From: an uncultured Dyadobacter sp.
GTDB lineage: Bacteria > Bacteroidota > Bacteroidia > Cytophagales > Spirosomataceae
Reading direction: 5' to 3'
DNA length: 10,295 nucleotides
Assembly (NCBI GenBank): GCA_937880795.1
Contig: CALGRQ010000392.1
Location: 1-10,295 of the forward strand
A model generated the notes under the pieces. That model saw only the letters and a list, made by a program, of their open reading frames with translations. It was not told where the DNA came from and searched no databases. The translations under genes and the position numbers were made by a program. This document shows positions 1-6,715 of this stretch, one piece after another; position 1 is the stretch's first letter; each line of letters opens with the position of its first letter.

Positions 1-177
1 GAAACGGATGAGCTGGGGTATTATGGCGTGAAGGACCGTGTACACGTTCATGATCTTCAGGCAACCATTTTACACCTCATGGGTTTTAATCATGAAAAAT
101 TCACATATCCATTCCAGGGTAGAAATTTCAGACTGACAGATACGGAAGGAAAAGTAGTGAAACAGGTTTTGGCTTAA
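1..177 (+). CDS. DUF1501 family protein, C-terminal fragment
   Basis: The open frame runs in from the left edge and ends at TAA 175-177, giving 59 residues of a C-terminus. It reads [20 protein letters not shown] at the edge, then ATILHLMGF, a [12 protein letters not shown] segment and VVKQVLA at the end. The pattern [12 protein letters not shown]...F.GR.FRLTD..G.VV is the typical end of DUF1501 proteins, alkaline-phosphatase/sulfatase-like proteins common in Planctomycetes and Bacteroidota and usually exported by the Tat pathway. Their biochemical role is unsettled. The next gene begins only 15 nt after the stop, so the two are probably cotranscribed. The N-terminus and the metal-binding core lie outside the window, so catalytic residues cannot be judged. 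Confidence 0.85.
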   Translation, partial: ETDELGYYGVKDRVHVHDLQATILHLMGFNHEKFTYPFQGRNFRLTDTEGKVVKQVLA

Positions 178-192
178 AATTTCAATTTAAAT

Positions 193-1707
193 ATGTTTTC
201 ATTGCTTCTTCAGGCATCGGGTGTGTTTTCCAATTGGGCTATTTTTATTGGCAGATTTCATCCGGTTCTGGTGCATTTGCCCATCGGCTTTTTACTTATT
301 GCCGCATTACTCGAAATGGCACGACGAACGGGAAAAATAACCGTGGGTGAATCTGTAATATCATTCATTTTGTTCTGGTCGGCCATAGGTGCCACATTTT
401 CATGTATAGCAGGTTATTTGCTGTCTTTGGGTGGAGGCTACGATGCCGAGTTGTTGAGCGAACATCAATGGCAGGGTATAGGCGTAGCCGTTTTTGCCTG
501 GGTAGCCTGGTTGGTGAAGTCGGATCGGTTTGGTGAAAAAATACCTTTTGGGCCTGCGTTTTATTTGCCTGCACTGGGTTTGGCAACGGTTTTGACCATG
601 TCTGCGGGCCATCATGGTGGTTCGCTCACACATGGCGAAGGTTTTTTAACCCAATATACCCCCGAACCGTTTCGGAGTATAGCCGGAATGCCGCCCATTG
701 AAAATAAGGTTGTTGAATTAAAACCCAACGAAAACGTAGATCAGGCGGTGGTTTATAAAGAAATCATACAGCCCATTTTGGAAATGCGTTGTGTTTCGTG
801 TCACAATGCAAATAAGCAAAAAGGCGATTTAAGACTCGATGACGTTGCCCTGATGCTGAAAGGCGGAGAGGGTGGCCCGGCATTTATTGCTGGAAAAAGT
901 ATGGAGAGCGATATGATTAAGCGGTGCTTACTTCCCGAGGACGACGATGATCGTATGCCACCGAAAGGTAAACCAGCACTGACAGCGGACCAAATCGCAC
1001 TTTTGGCCTGGTGGATTGACAATGGCGCTCCCGTAGATAAGAAAGTGGTAGAATTAAAAGCTTCGGAGGCAATCAAACCTGCACTGGCCGCATTAGGTAA
1101 AGGTGGCGGCTCCGCGGGTGTGGAGGCTAAAAGCAAAGGTTCTGCAATTCTGGGATTAAAGGTGGCCGTAGCCGATCCAAAAGCCATTGAAGCATTGAAA
1201 GCAGCCGGATTAATTGTTAATAATATTGCGCAAGATCAGAATTTGATTGAAGTGAGTGCAGTGAACGCCCCAGAATTTGGAGATCGGCAAATGGAATTGT
1301 TAGCTCCTCTGATTGAACAGCTAGCCTGGTTAAAGCTGGGAGGTACAAAAATCACGGATGCATCGCTAAAAGAACTGGGGAAATTCAAAAACTTAAATAA
1401 GCTTCATTTGGAGCATACAAGCATAACCGATGCAGGTATTTCTCATCTGAAAACGCTCAATCGTCTGGAATATATCAATCTGGTAGGTACTAAGTTGACA
1501 GATAAAGGTTTAATGGATATGGCTTCTATGCCCGGATTGAGATCCGTTTACATTTGGCAGTCGGCGGTGACGGATAGTGCCGTGGCACAGGTAGGCAGGC
1601 AGCATCCCGAACTGATGATTGTTAATGGTTTCAACGAAGCCAGTGTATCCCAATTCCTGAAAGCAGGAGACAGTACTGCAACAATCATCCAAAATCCTGT
1701 TAAATAA
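193..1707 (+). CDS. Membrane c-type cytochrome: DUF2231-like + planctomycete-type cytochrome c + leucine-rich repeats
   Basis: A 504-aa protein with three parts. Residues about 15-140 hold four hydrophobic segments (near 24-42, 55-78, 93-109 and 120-138) and the FHPVLVHLPIGF motif of DUF2231-type membrane domains; His23, His28, His91 and the His140/141/147 cluster are candidate ligands. Residues about 185-280 form a planctomycete-type cytochrome c domain with one covalent haem site, CVSCH at 200-204, and a probable distal ligand Met255 in DRMPP. Residues about 377-470 are three to four leucine-rich repeats of the 'L..L.L..T.ITD..L..L' kind. The soluble parts must face the periplasm for haem attachment. 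Gene order with DUF1501 and a TIM-barrel protein matches the cytochrome/DUF1501/DUF1553 clusters of Planctomycetes and Bacteroidota, thought to act in extracytoplasmic carbohydrate oxidation. That role is inference. The ATG at 193 places the first transmembrane segment normally. Confidence 0.88.
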   Translation: MFSLLLQASGVFSNWAIFIGRFHPVLVHLPIGFLLIAALLEMARRTGKITVGESVISFILFWSAIGATFSCIAGYLLSLGGGYDAELLSEHQWQGIGVAVFAWVAWLVKSDRFGEKIPFGPAFYLPALGLATVLTMSAGHHGGSLTHGEGFLTQYTPEPFRSIAGMPPIENKVVELKPNENVDQAVVYKEIIQPILEMRCVSCHNANKQKGDLRLDDVALMLKGGEGGPAFIAGKSMESDMIKRCLLPEDDDDRMPPKGKPALTADQIALLAWWIDNGAPVDKKVVELKASEAIKPALAALGKGGGSAGVEAKSKGSAILGLKVAVADPKAIEALKAAGLIVNNIAQDQNLIEVSAVNAPEFGDRQMELLAPLIEQLAWLKLGGTKITDASLKELGKFKNLNKLHLEHTSITDAGISHLKTLNRLEYINLVGTKLTDKGLMDMASMPGLRSVYIWQSAVTDSAVAQVGRQHPELMIVNGFNEASVSQFLKAGDSTATIIQNPVK

Positions 1708-1743
1708 AACTGAAAGCTTGTTATTTTTAATTTCGATACATCT

Positions 1744-2667
1744 ATGAACCGCCGTAATTTTATCAATACTTCACTTGTCGGGGCAGGTGTGATTTCAGGA
1801 CTGGATGCAGTTGCAGGAAAATTTGAAGCGCCTGTGAAATTTGCGAACAAGCTTTCCTTAAAGATTTTTGGGACCAATTGGGGGTTCTCGGGCAATACCG
1901 ATGCATTCTGTGCTGCCATCAAGAAGGAAGGATACGATGGTACCGAAATGTGGTGGCCGGGGTCGAAAGAACGGCAAACGGAGCTGTTGACAGCCCTCAA
2001 AAAGTATGACCTGGAAATAGGATTTCTTTGTGGATCGCATTCAGTAGATTATCCGGTTCATTTGGATGCATTTAAAAAATCGATTGATGCGGCTACTACG
2101 CAATTTGGGATTAAACCCGTCTATATTAATTGCCACAGCGGTAAAGATTTCTTTACCTATGAGCAAAATAAAGCCTTAATCGACTATACAATCCAAGCTT
2201 CTGCAAAATCGGGAATACCCATATACCATGAAACGCACCGGGGAAGAATGCTGTTTGCAGCGCATATAACCAGAAATTTTATTGAAAAAAATCCAGGTTT
2301 GAAGCTTACGCTGGATATATCACATTGGTGTACTGTGCACGAAAGCTTGTTGCAGGATCAGGAGGAGACGGTTAAAATGGCACTTTCGCGGGTAGGACAT
2401 ATACATTCACGTATAGGGCATGAGGAAGGCCCGCAGGTGAGCGATCCCCGTGCGCCTGAGTGGGAAGCCGCTGTAAAGGCACATTTAGCCTGGTGGGATC
2501 AGGTAGTGGAGCATAAAGTAAAAAGTGGTGAAACACTGACCGTTCTCACAGAATTCGGTCCGCCCAATTATTTACCGACTTTACCCTATACGAAACAACC
2601 CGTAGCCGATCAATGGGCCATTAATGTCCATATGATGAAGCTGTTTCGGGAAAGGTATTTGAAGTAG
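1744..2667 (+). CDS. Tat-exported sugar phosphate isomerase/epimerase-like TIM-barrel protein
   Basis: A 307-aa protein of the xylose-isomerase-like / AP-endonuclease-2 TIM-barrel superfamily. The N-terminus MNRRNFINTSLVGAGVISGL has a twin-arginine motif (RRNF, residues 3-6) followed by a hydrophobic stretch, which suggests export to the periplasm. Candidate metal ligands in the order expected for the fold are Glu163 (YHETHR), Asp191 (LDISHW), His219/His221 (GHIHSR) and Glu270 (TEFGPP). GYDGTEMWWP near residue 63 and CGSHS near 96 are further strand-end motifs. It starts 36 nt after the cytochrome gene on the same strand, so it is probably in the same operon and may act on the same unknown sugar or polyol. 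The substrate cannot be read from sequence, and despite the usual family name no phosphate-sugar specificity is implied. Length fits the family. Confidence 0.85.
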   Translation: MNRRNFINTSLVGAGVISGLDAVAGKFEAPVKFANKLSLKIFGTNWGFSGNTDAFCAAIKKEGYDGTEMWWPGSKERQTELLTALKKYDLEIGFLCGSHSVDYPVHLDAFKKSIDAATTQFGIKPVYINCHSGKDFFTYEQNKALIDYTIQASAKSGIPIYHETHRGRMLFAAHITRNFIEKNPGLKLTLDISHWCTVHESLLQDQEETVKMALSRVGHIHSRIGHEEGPQVSDPRAPEWEAAVKAHLAWWDQVVEHKVKSGETLTVLTEFGPPNYLPTLPYTKQPVADQWAINVHMMKLFRERYLK

Positions 2668-2692
2668 GGAGGGGGAATTGATTATGCTCGCT

Positions 2693-2700
2693 TATATTTG
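2693..2700 (+). promoter_or_regulatory. Possible -7 promoter element (TATATTTG)
   Basis: TATATTTG matches the Bacteroidota -7 consensus TAnnTTTG exactly and lies in the 157-nt spacer before the lipoprotein gene, about 125 nt from its preferred start. No TTTG or TTG partner sits at the usual 17-23 nt upstream: the nearest are 12 and 31 nt away. It is only a weak candidate. Confidence 0.25.
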
Positions 2701-2824
2701 AAATCCGGATGTTTTCTTTGGCGTTTTAATATTGACTGAGTAGAACGTAGTAAAATTGCCAGGTATATGTAAACCCTAATAACGTTTATCAATGAACACT
2801 TTTATCGATGTTGTGTTCGGTTCA

Positions 2825-3586
2825 ATGAAATTCTTCGGTCGAAAGTATTTTCTATTGGTTTTTCTTTGGTTCCTGCTGTTAAGTTGCTCAACCAATGGCT
2901 ACCGACAGGATCCAGCTCTAACAGATATTTATGGTGTTCCCTTTGATTCTTCCATACTATTTGTGCCAGATTCTATAATAACACAAGGAAAGATTGTCCC
3001 TACCAACATAAAAGAAAACAGATACTTGTATTCGGGAATCCTATCAGCAGCTAAACAACCGATTTTATTCAACTTTTTTGTCAATAAGACAAATACTTAT
3101 CGATTTACCTGGGTACCCTCGTTTCATCTTCCTGTTGTAATTTGTCTTTTTAACAGAGGAAAGGAATATTGGATAACAACGACTACTCTTGATCGTCACC
3201 CGAGATATGCGTACGAAGTGAAAGGACATTGGAAGTATCCGCTAAGCTTTTTTCCAGGAGACAGCGGTGCGAGCCACTATAAAGACAATGAATTTATTAT
3301 TGATTCAACTATTCAGCCAGATCGATTTGCTCTGATAAAATCAACTACAAAAAGAAAGCTTACATCTCAAGAATGGGATAAATTCAATCGTATGATTGAT
3401 GATTCAGGTTTTTGGGTCATGACACCTAGTTTAGAATCAAACGGATTAGACGGGGCATTCTGGCTTTTAGAAGGGAGTAAAGCAGATCATTACTGGGCCG
3501 TTGACCGATGGTCTCCTCAAGGAAAATTTAAGACCTTGGGAGATTATTTAGTTGCTTTATCTCAATCTAAAATAAAATTGTACTGA
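2825..3586 (+). CDS. Unrecognised lipoprotein, aromatic-rich
   Basis: A 253-aa protein from the preferred start at 2825; an in-frame upstream ATG at 2792 would add 11 residues (MNTFIDVVFGS). I prefer 2825 because it gives a textbook lipoprotein signal: MKFFGRKYFLLVFLWFLLLS followed directly by Cys21, with lipobox LLSC. The mature protein would be lipidated and held at the envelope. I do not recognise the family. The C-terminal third has regularly placed aromatic motifs: SGFWVMTPS, GLDGAFWLLEG, HYWAVDRWSPQG, then a final LGDYLVALS. This looks like a conserved small domain, not random sequence. No catalytic motif is evident. The gene is flanked by unrelated genes: a TIM-barrel gene 157 nt upstream and convergent msrC 90 nt downstream. 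It is probably monocistronic, and its context gives no clue to function. Confidence 0.75.
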   Translation: MKFFGRKYFLLVFLWFLLLSCSTNGYRQDPALTDIYGVPFDSSILFVPDSIITQGKIVPTNIKENRYLYSGILSAAKQPILFNFFVNKTNTYRFTWVPSFHLPVVICLFNRGKEYWITTTTLDRHPRYAYEVKGHWKYPLSFFPGDSGASHYKDNEFIIDSTIQPDRFALIKSTTKRKLTSQEWDKFNRMIDDSGFWVMTPSLESNGLDGAFWLLEGSKADHYWAVDRWSPQGKFKTLGDYLVALSQSKIKLY

Positions 3587-3676
3587 CATTTGGTTGGTTA
3601 ATGCAAATCTTCTTTCACCCGACTTATAGGTGGGGTTATGGTGATTGAAGAATAATATCGGAGTGTCTCTCAAATT

Positions 3677-4162
3677 TTACAACTTTCGCTCTATCAACCG
3701 AATCATCCGATTCAACCATTCTGCATCCACCTCGCTAAAGTCATTCAGCAGATCGCTATCCACGTCCAATACCATGGCTACCGTGCCGTTTCTATGGAAA
3801 ATGGGTAATACAATTTCCGATTTGGATGCTGAGCTACATGCTATATGGCCCGGGAATGCCTCTACGTCTGGCACAATGATCGTTTCTTTACGGGTATAGC
3901 TTGCGCCGCAAACACCTTTATGGAAGGGAATGCGTGTACAGGCTATTGGTCCTTGGAATGGTCCCAGTACCAACTGACCTTCTTTGGTTAGGTAAAAGCC
4001 AACCCAAAAAAAGTTGAATGCCTCTTTAAGGGCAGCGGAAATGTTGGCAAGATTCGCTGTTAAATCGCTTTCGGATTCAATCAATGAGTCGATTTGAGGA
4101 AGGAGTGCACTGTAAATTTCAGCGCGATGGGTAGTTTGGGGTAGTGTTAACGATTCTGCCAT
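3677..4162 (-). CDS. msrC: Free methionine-(R)-sulfoxide reductase, GAF domain
   Basis: A 161-aa single GAF-domain protein. This family reduces free methionine-(R)-sulfoxide to methionine in the cytoplasm, with thioredoxin-type reductants. The three cysteines of the family are all present in characteristic contexts: Cys75 (GPIACTRIPF), Cys85 (KGVCGAS) and Cys109 (FPGHIACSSASKSE). Their spacing of 10 and 24 residues equals that of E. coli MsrC Cys84/Cys94/Cys118. FFWVGFY near residue 51 and the final VLDVDSDLLNDF...D segment are also typical. Length is normal for the family. ATG 4160-4162 is the natural start. The gene is convergent with the lipoprotein gene and divergent from purU, with a 159-nt spacer. 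Only weak 4-bp hairpins lie downstream of its stop, so no terminator is assigned. Confidence 0.9.
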   Translation of the reverse strand: MAESLTLPQTTHRAEIYSALLPQIDSLIESESDLTANLANISAALKEAFNFFWVGFYLTKEGQLVLGPFQGPIACTRIPFHKGVCGASYTRKETIIVPDVEAFPGHIACSSASKSEIVLPIFHRNGTVAMVLDVDSDLLNDFSEVDAEWLNRMIRLIERKL

Positions 4163-4321
4163 GGGCCCGATGTTGTAATTTGCTCTCTGGATAACGCAAT
4201 TTGAACCAGAATGGTTACCAATGTTAAATTGAAAATGAATTCGGGTAAATTAACCTGTTATTATTCAGTATTTTGGTTAAAATCCTTTATTTCGCACATT
4301 CGTATATTTTAAAATAGAATA

Positions 4322-5155
4322 ATGACCCAACGCCATATATTGTTGATGGATGGTCCCGACCACAAAGGGCTCATCTATAAAGTAACCCGCATCCTTTTTG
4401 AGCATAATCAAAACATCATTCGAAATGATGAATATGTAAGTCCTTCGGCGTATTTTTTTATGCGTACAGAGTTTGAAGGGGAAACGGATGTCCATGATCT
4501 TCTGGAAGTGTTAAAAAAGGAGTTGCCCTCCGGCATTAATCTCCGTTTAAATCCTAAAAAGAAAAAAGATGTAGTTCTTTTTGTTACAAAAGAACATCAC
4601 TGTCTGGGAGAGTTGCTAATCCGTTATGCTTTCGATGAATTGGACGCCACCGTTTTGGCCGTTATTAGCAACTACAATACACTACAACCGTTGGTGAGTA
4701 AGTTTGGTATACCTTTTCATTTTATTTCGCATGAAAATAAAACCAGAGAGGAGCATGAGGAATCGATTTTAAGAACGCTGGATGTTTACAGGCCCGAGTA
4801 TCTGGTATTGGCGAAGTATATGCGGATCATTACGCCCGAATTTGTCAACCATTATCCAAATCGGATTATCAATATACATCATTCCTTTTTACCCGCTTTT
4901 ATTGGTGCTAATCCTTACAGGCAGGCTTATGACAGAGGTGTTAAAATCATTGGAGCTACGGCACATTTCGTGAACAATGATCTGGACGAAGGCCCGATTA
5001 TCGCTCAGGATGTACAGTCTGTAGATCACCGGCATACCGCAGCGGATATGTCAACCATTGGAAAGGATACAGAAAAATCGGTGTTGTCTAAGGCATTAAA
5101 ACTTGTTTTCAACGACCGCGTTTTTATTCACAATAACCGCACGATTATTCTTTAG
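4322..5155 (+). CDS. purU: Formyltetrahydrofolate deformylase
   Basis: A 277-aa protein that hydrolyses 10-formyltetrahydrofolate to formate and tetrahydrofolate. In bacteria this balances the one-carbon pool and can supply formate for purine synthesis. Residues about 4-75 are an ACT domain (HILLMDGPDHKGLIYKVTRI), the usual N-terminal amino-acid-sensing part of PurU, which in E. coli responds to methionine and glycine. Residues about 84-270 are the formyl transferase/hydrolase domain with the catalytic triad Asn184, His186 (NIHHSFLPAF) and Asp222 (DLDEGPII). The ACT domain separates it from the shorter PurN transformylases. Full length and intact. It is followed 6 nt after its stop by a strong terminator, so transcription ends here. 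The 159 nt upstream hold no promoter I would defend: TATATTTT at 4303-4310 resembles a -7 box but lacks a correctly spaced partner. Confidence 0.93.
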   Translation: MTQRHILLMDGPDHKGLIYKVTRILFEHNQNIIRNDEYVSPSAYFFMRTEFEGETDVHDLLEVLKKELPSGINLRLNPKKKKDVVLFVTKEHHCLGELLIRYAFDELDATVLAVISNYNTLQPLVSKFGIPFHFISHENKTREEHEESILRTLDVYRPEYLVLAKYMRIITPEFVNHYPNRIINIHHSFLPAFIGANPYRQAYDRGVKIIGATAHFVNNDLDEGPIIAQDVQSVDHRHTAADMSTIGKDTEKSVLSKALKLVFNDRVFIHNNRTIIL

Positions 5156-5161
5156 ACAAGA

Positions 5162-5196
5162 AAAAAGCCCTTAGTCAGAATCACCGAGGGCTTTTT
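5162..5196. terminator. Bidirectional intrinsic terminator between purU and leuA
   Basis: A perfect 10-bp inverted repeat: AAAAAGCCCT (5162-5171) pairs with AGGGCTTTTT (5187-5196) around a 15-nt loop. The GC-rich centre flanked by A and T tracts works in both directions. It ends purU on the + strand, starting 6 nt after the stop codon. On the - strand it can end the leuA transcript, about 95 nt beyond the leuA stop. The intervening 5197-5291 is AT-rich, with one small hairpin (AGGCT/AGCCT, 5265-5277) and no gene. Confidence 0.92.
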
Positions 5197-5291
5197 GTAA
5201 TCTGATGGATGTTATTGAATATGTAATTCTACAAAAAAATATTCAAAACATCAAATTCATTTTCAGGCTATTAGCCTATTCTAATGGGATT

Positions 5292-6449
5292 TTAATTAAC
5301 TGGGATAGCGGTTTTAGCCAAATCAACCAGATCGGCATCGTTTACTTCCTTTTTAATATCTGCTACTTCCAGGAATTTTGTATACAACTCGTCGAGTGTT
5401 GGTTTATCAAAACTGAATCCCAAAAGTTCTAGTCTATGTTTCAAGGCATGGCGACCACTGCGAGCGGTAAGTACAATATCCGACTTGTCAACACCTACAT
5501 CGTGTGGATTCATGATCTCGTAATTCAGGGTGTTTTTTAGGAAACCATCCTGGTGAATACCCGATGAGTGCGCAAATGCGTTACGACCTACAATGGCTTT
5601 GTTCGCCTGTACCGGCATACGCATCATTTTGGACACCAACTGGCTCGTTGGGTATATAAACTGAGTGTTGATACCCGTTTCCAATCCAAGTTCTTTGTGT
5701 ACAGAAAGGGCCATTACAACTTCTTCAAGAGAAGTATTTCCGGCTCTTTCACCAATACCATTGATGGTTACTTCCACCTGGCGCGCTCCCTGGTTAATAC
5801 CGGCAATGGAGTTTGCTGTGGCAAGACCTAAATCGTTATGGCAGTGGATCGAAATGACTGCTTTATGAATGTTGCTAACGTTCTCAAAAATGTATTTGAT
5901 TTTGTTACCATATTCGTCAGGAAGGCAATAGCCTGTTGTATCAGGGATGTTCACAACGGTTGCTCCTGCGCCAATAACAGCCTCAACAAGCTGGGCTAGA
6001 AATACCAGGTCTGCACGGCCGGCATCTTCGCAGTAGAACTCTACGTCCTCTACTTTGCCCTTGGCGTATTTGGTAGCCGCAATAGCTCTTTCAATGATCT
6101 TTTCGCGGGTTGTATTGAACTTGTGCTGAATGTGAATGTCAGACGAGCCTATACCCGTATGAATTCTTCCACGCTTGGCGAATTTTAAAGCTTCGGCAGC
6201 GGCATCTATGTCTCCGGTTACTGCTCTGGATAGTGCGCAAATGATAGGTTCACGGACTGCTTTTGAGATTTCAACAACCGAACGGAAATCACCAGGACTT
6301 GATACAGGAAAGCCTGCTTCAATCACGTCTACACCCAATTTTTCGAGTTGAGTGGCAACAATTATCTTTTCTTCAGTAGTTAATTGGCTGCCTGGCACCT
6401 GCTCGCCGTCCCGTAAGGTGGTGTCGAAGATCTGAACTCGATTACTCAT
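5292..6449 (-). CDS. leuA: 2-isopropylmalate synthase, short form without regulatory domain
   Basis: Condenses acetyl-CoA with 2-oxoisovalerate to 2-isopropylmalate, the committed step of leucine synthesis. The 385-aa protein carries the DRE-TIM (HMGL-like) barrel: [10 protein letters not shown] at 8-17 with Arg13/Asp14, [14 protein letters not shown] near 94-107, the metal site HCHND at 202-206, and NGIGERAGN at 230-238. The linker region [10 protein letters not shown] and a helical end follow. It stops where the classical ~520-aa enzymes begin their C-terminal leucine-binding (LeuA_dimer) domain. It therefore lacks the part that gives allosteric feedback inhibition. Short LeuA forms are known in this phylum, so this is not a truncation. 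It is the last gene of the leu region and is separated from leuB by a 266-nt leader carrying a leucine attenuator. ATG 6447-6449 is the start. Confidence 0.95.
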   Translation of the reverse strand: MSNRVQIFDTTLRDGEQVPGSQLTTEEKIIVATQLEKLGVDVIEAGFPVSSPGDFRSVVEISKAVREPIICALSRAVTGDIDAAAEALKFAKRGRIHTGIGSSDIHIQHKFNTTREKIIERAIAATKYAKGKVEDVEFYCEDAGRADLVFLAQLVEAVIGAGATVVNIPDTTGYCLPDEYGNKIKYIFENVSNIHKAVISIHCHNDLGLATANSIAGINQGARQVEVTINGIGERAGNTSLEEVVMALSVHKELGLETGINTQFIYPTSQLVSKMMRMPVQANKAIVGRNAFAHSSGIHQDGFLKNTLNYEIMNPHDVGVDKSDIVLTARSGRHALKHRLELLGFSFDKPTLDELYTKFLEVADIKKEVNDADLVDLAKTAIPVN

Positions 6450-6505
6450 TGATGGGTATTTTTAATTATAATGGAATTACGAATTTACTAATTTTCGGTC
6501 AATAT

Positions 6506-6561
6506 AAAACCCTTTCCCGACGAGAGAAAGGGTTTTGAACGTAGCAAAACATACCTTTCCC
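6506..6561 (-). promoter_or_regulatory. leu attenuator: mutually exclusive antiterminator and terminator
   Basis: On the minus-strand RNA, two structures share one segment. Terminator: AAAACCCUUUC (6536-6526) pairs with GAAAGGGUUUU (6516-6506), 11 bp with a 9-nt loop, ending in U residues. Antiterminator: GGGAAAGG (6561-6554) pairs with CCUUUCUC (6531-6524), 8 bp including one G-U. After a 3-nt UAU bulge, GUUUUG (6550-6545) pairs with CAAAAC (6537-6532), 6 bp, closing a 7-nt loop. A third, protector hairpin is possible: UUCCC (6573-6569), inside the last leader codons, pairs with GGGAA (6561-6557). The pairings were read by eye and no folding energies were calculated. The arrangement is that of classical ribosome-mediated attenuation: a ribosome stalled at the Leu codons exposes the antiterminator strand, and one that reaches the stop codon covers it. 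Confidence 0.85.
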
Positions 6562-6565
6562 ATGG

Positions 6566-6613
6566 TTAGGGAATGCTAAGGAGTAGCAAATTTATGTTTT
6601 GATCGTGTGTCAT
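6566..6613 (-). CDS. leuL: Leucine-rich leader peptide of the leuA attenuator
   Basis: A 15-codon reading frame from ATG (6613-6611) to TAA (6568-6566) encoding MTHDQNINLLLLSIP. Codons 9-12 are four consecutive leucines, written TTG CTA CTC CTT, and two Ile codons flank them. The stop codon lies 4 nt before the antiterminator strand GGGAAAGG, the spacing at which a terminating ribosome would cover that strand. The frame starts about 38 nt after the predicted transcription start, with no Shine-Dalgarno sequence, as is usual in this phylum. A 12-nt palindrome GCGAAATTTCGC (6627-6638) sits just upstream and might affect initiation. Such peptides act by being translated, not as stable products. 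The name leuL is by functional analogy with the enteric leader, not homology. Confidence 0.82.
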   Translation of the reverse strand: MTHDQNINLLLLSIP

Positions 6614-6656
6614 ATCTTGATTTACTGCGAAATTTCGCTAACTGCGATTTTCTTCT

Positions 6657-6688
6657 GCAAAGAAAGTATAACTTTTGAGTTAAACAAA
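6657..6688 (-). promoter_or_regulatory. Predicted promoter of the leuA leader
   Basis: On the minus strand TTTG (6688-6685) is followed after exactly 19 nt by TTTCTTTGC (6665-6657). This matches the Bacteroidota primary-sigma pattern TTTG - 17 to 23 nt - TAnnTTTG with one mismatch, a T in place of the A. Transcription would begin near 6650, giving a leader of about 200 nt before leuA that contains the Leu-rich peptide and the attenuator. It starts 28 nt past the leuB stop, so leuA can be transcribed independently of the upstream leu genes. Confidence 0.55.
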
Positions 6689-6715
6689 TATTATTTGGCA
6701 AAAACTTAGAAAAAA

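Noticed and set aside
801..1187. Minus-strand open frame opposite the cytochrome gene
   Set aside because: It lies wholly inside a well-supported gene on the other strand, and its Ser/Ala/Pro-rich product has no recognisable motif. The minus-strand frames near 1548-2000 are rejected for the same reason.
3613..3637. CACC/GGTG hairpin between the lipoprotein gene and msrC as a terminator
   Set aside because: It has only about 4 bp of stem and no T tract on either strand.
3645..3899. Plus-strand open frame overlapping msrC
   Set aside because: It is antisense to the conserved GAF domain and has no motif of its own.
4272..4310. Promoter for purU (TTTG 4272-4275 with TATATTTT 4303-4310)
   Set aside because: The 27-nt spacing is outside the 17-23 nt range and the -7 box is imperfect.
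6450..6715. T-box or other metabolite riboswitch in the leuA leader
   Set aside because: No T-box consensus (AGGGTGG-like) or recognisable riboswitch core was seen. The Leu-rich ORF and nested hairpins explain the leader better.
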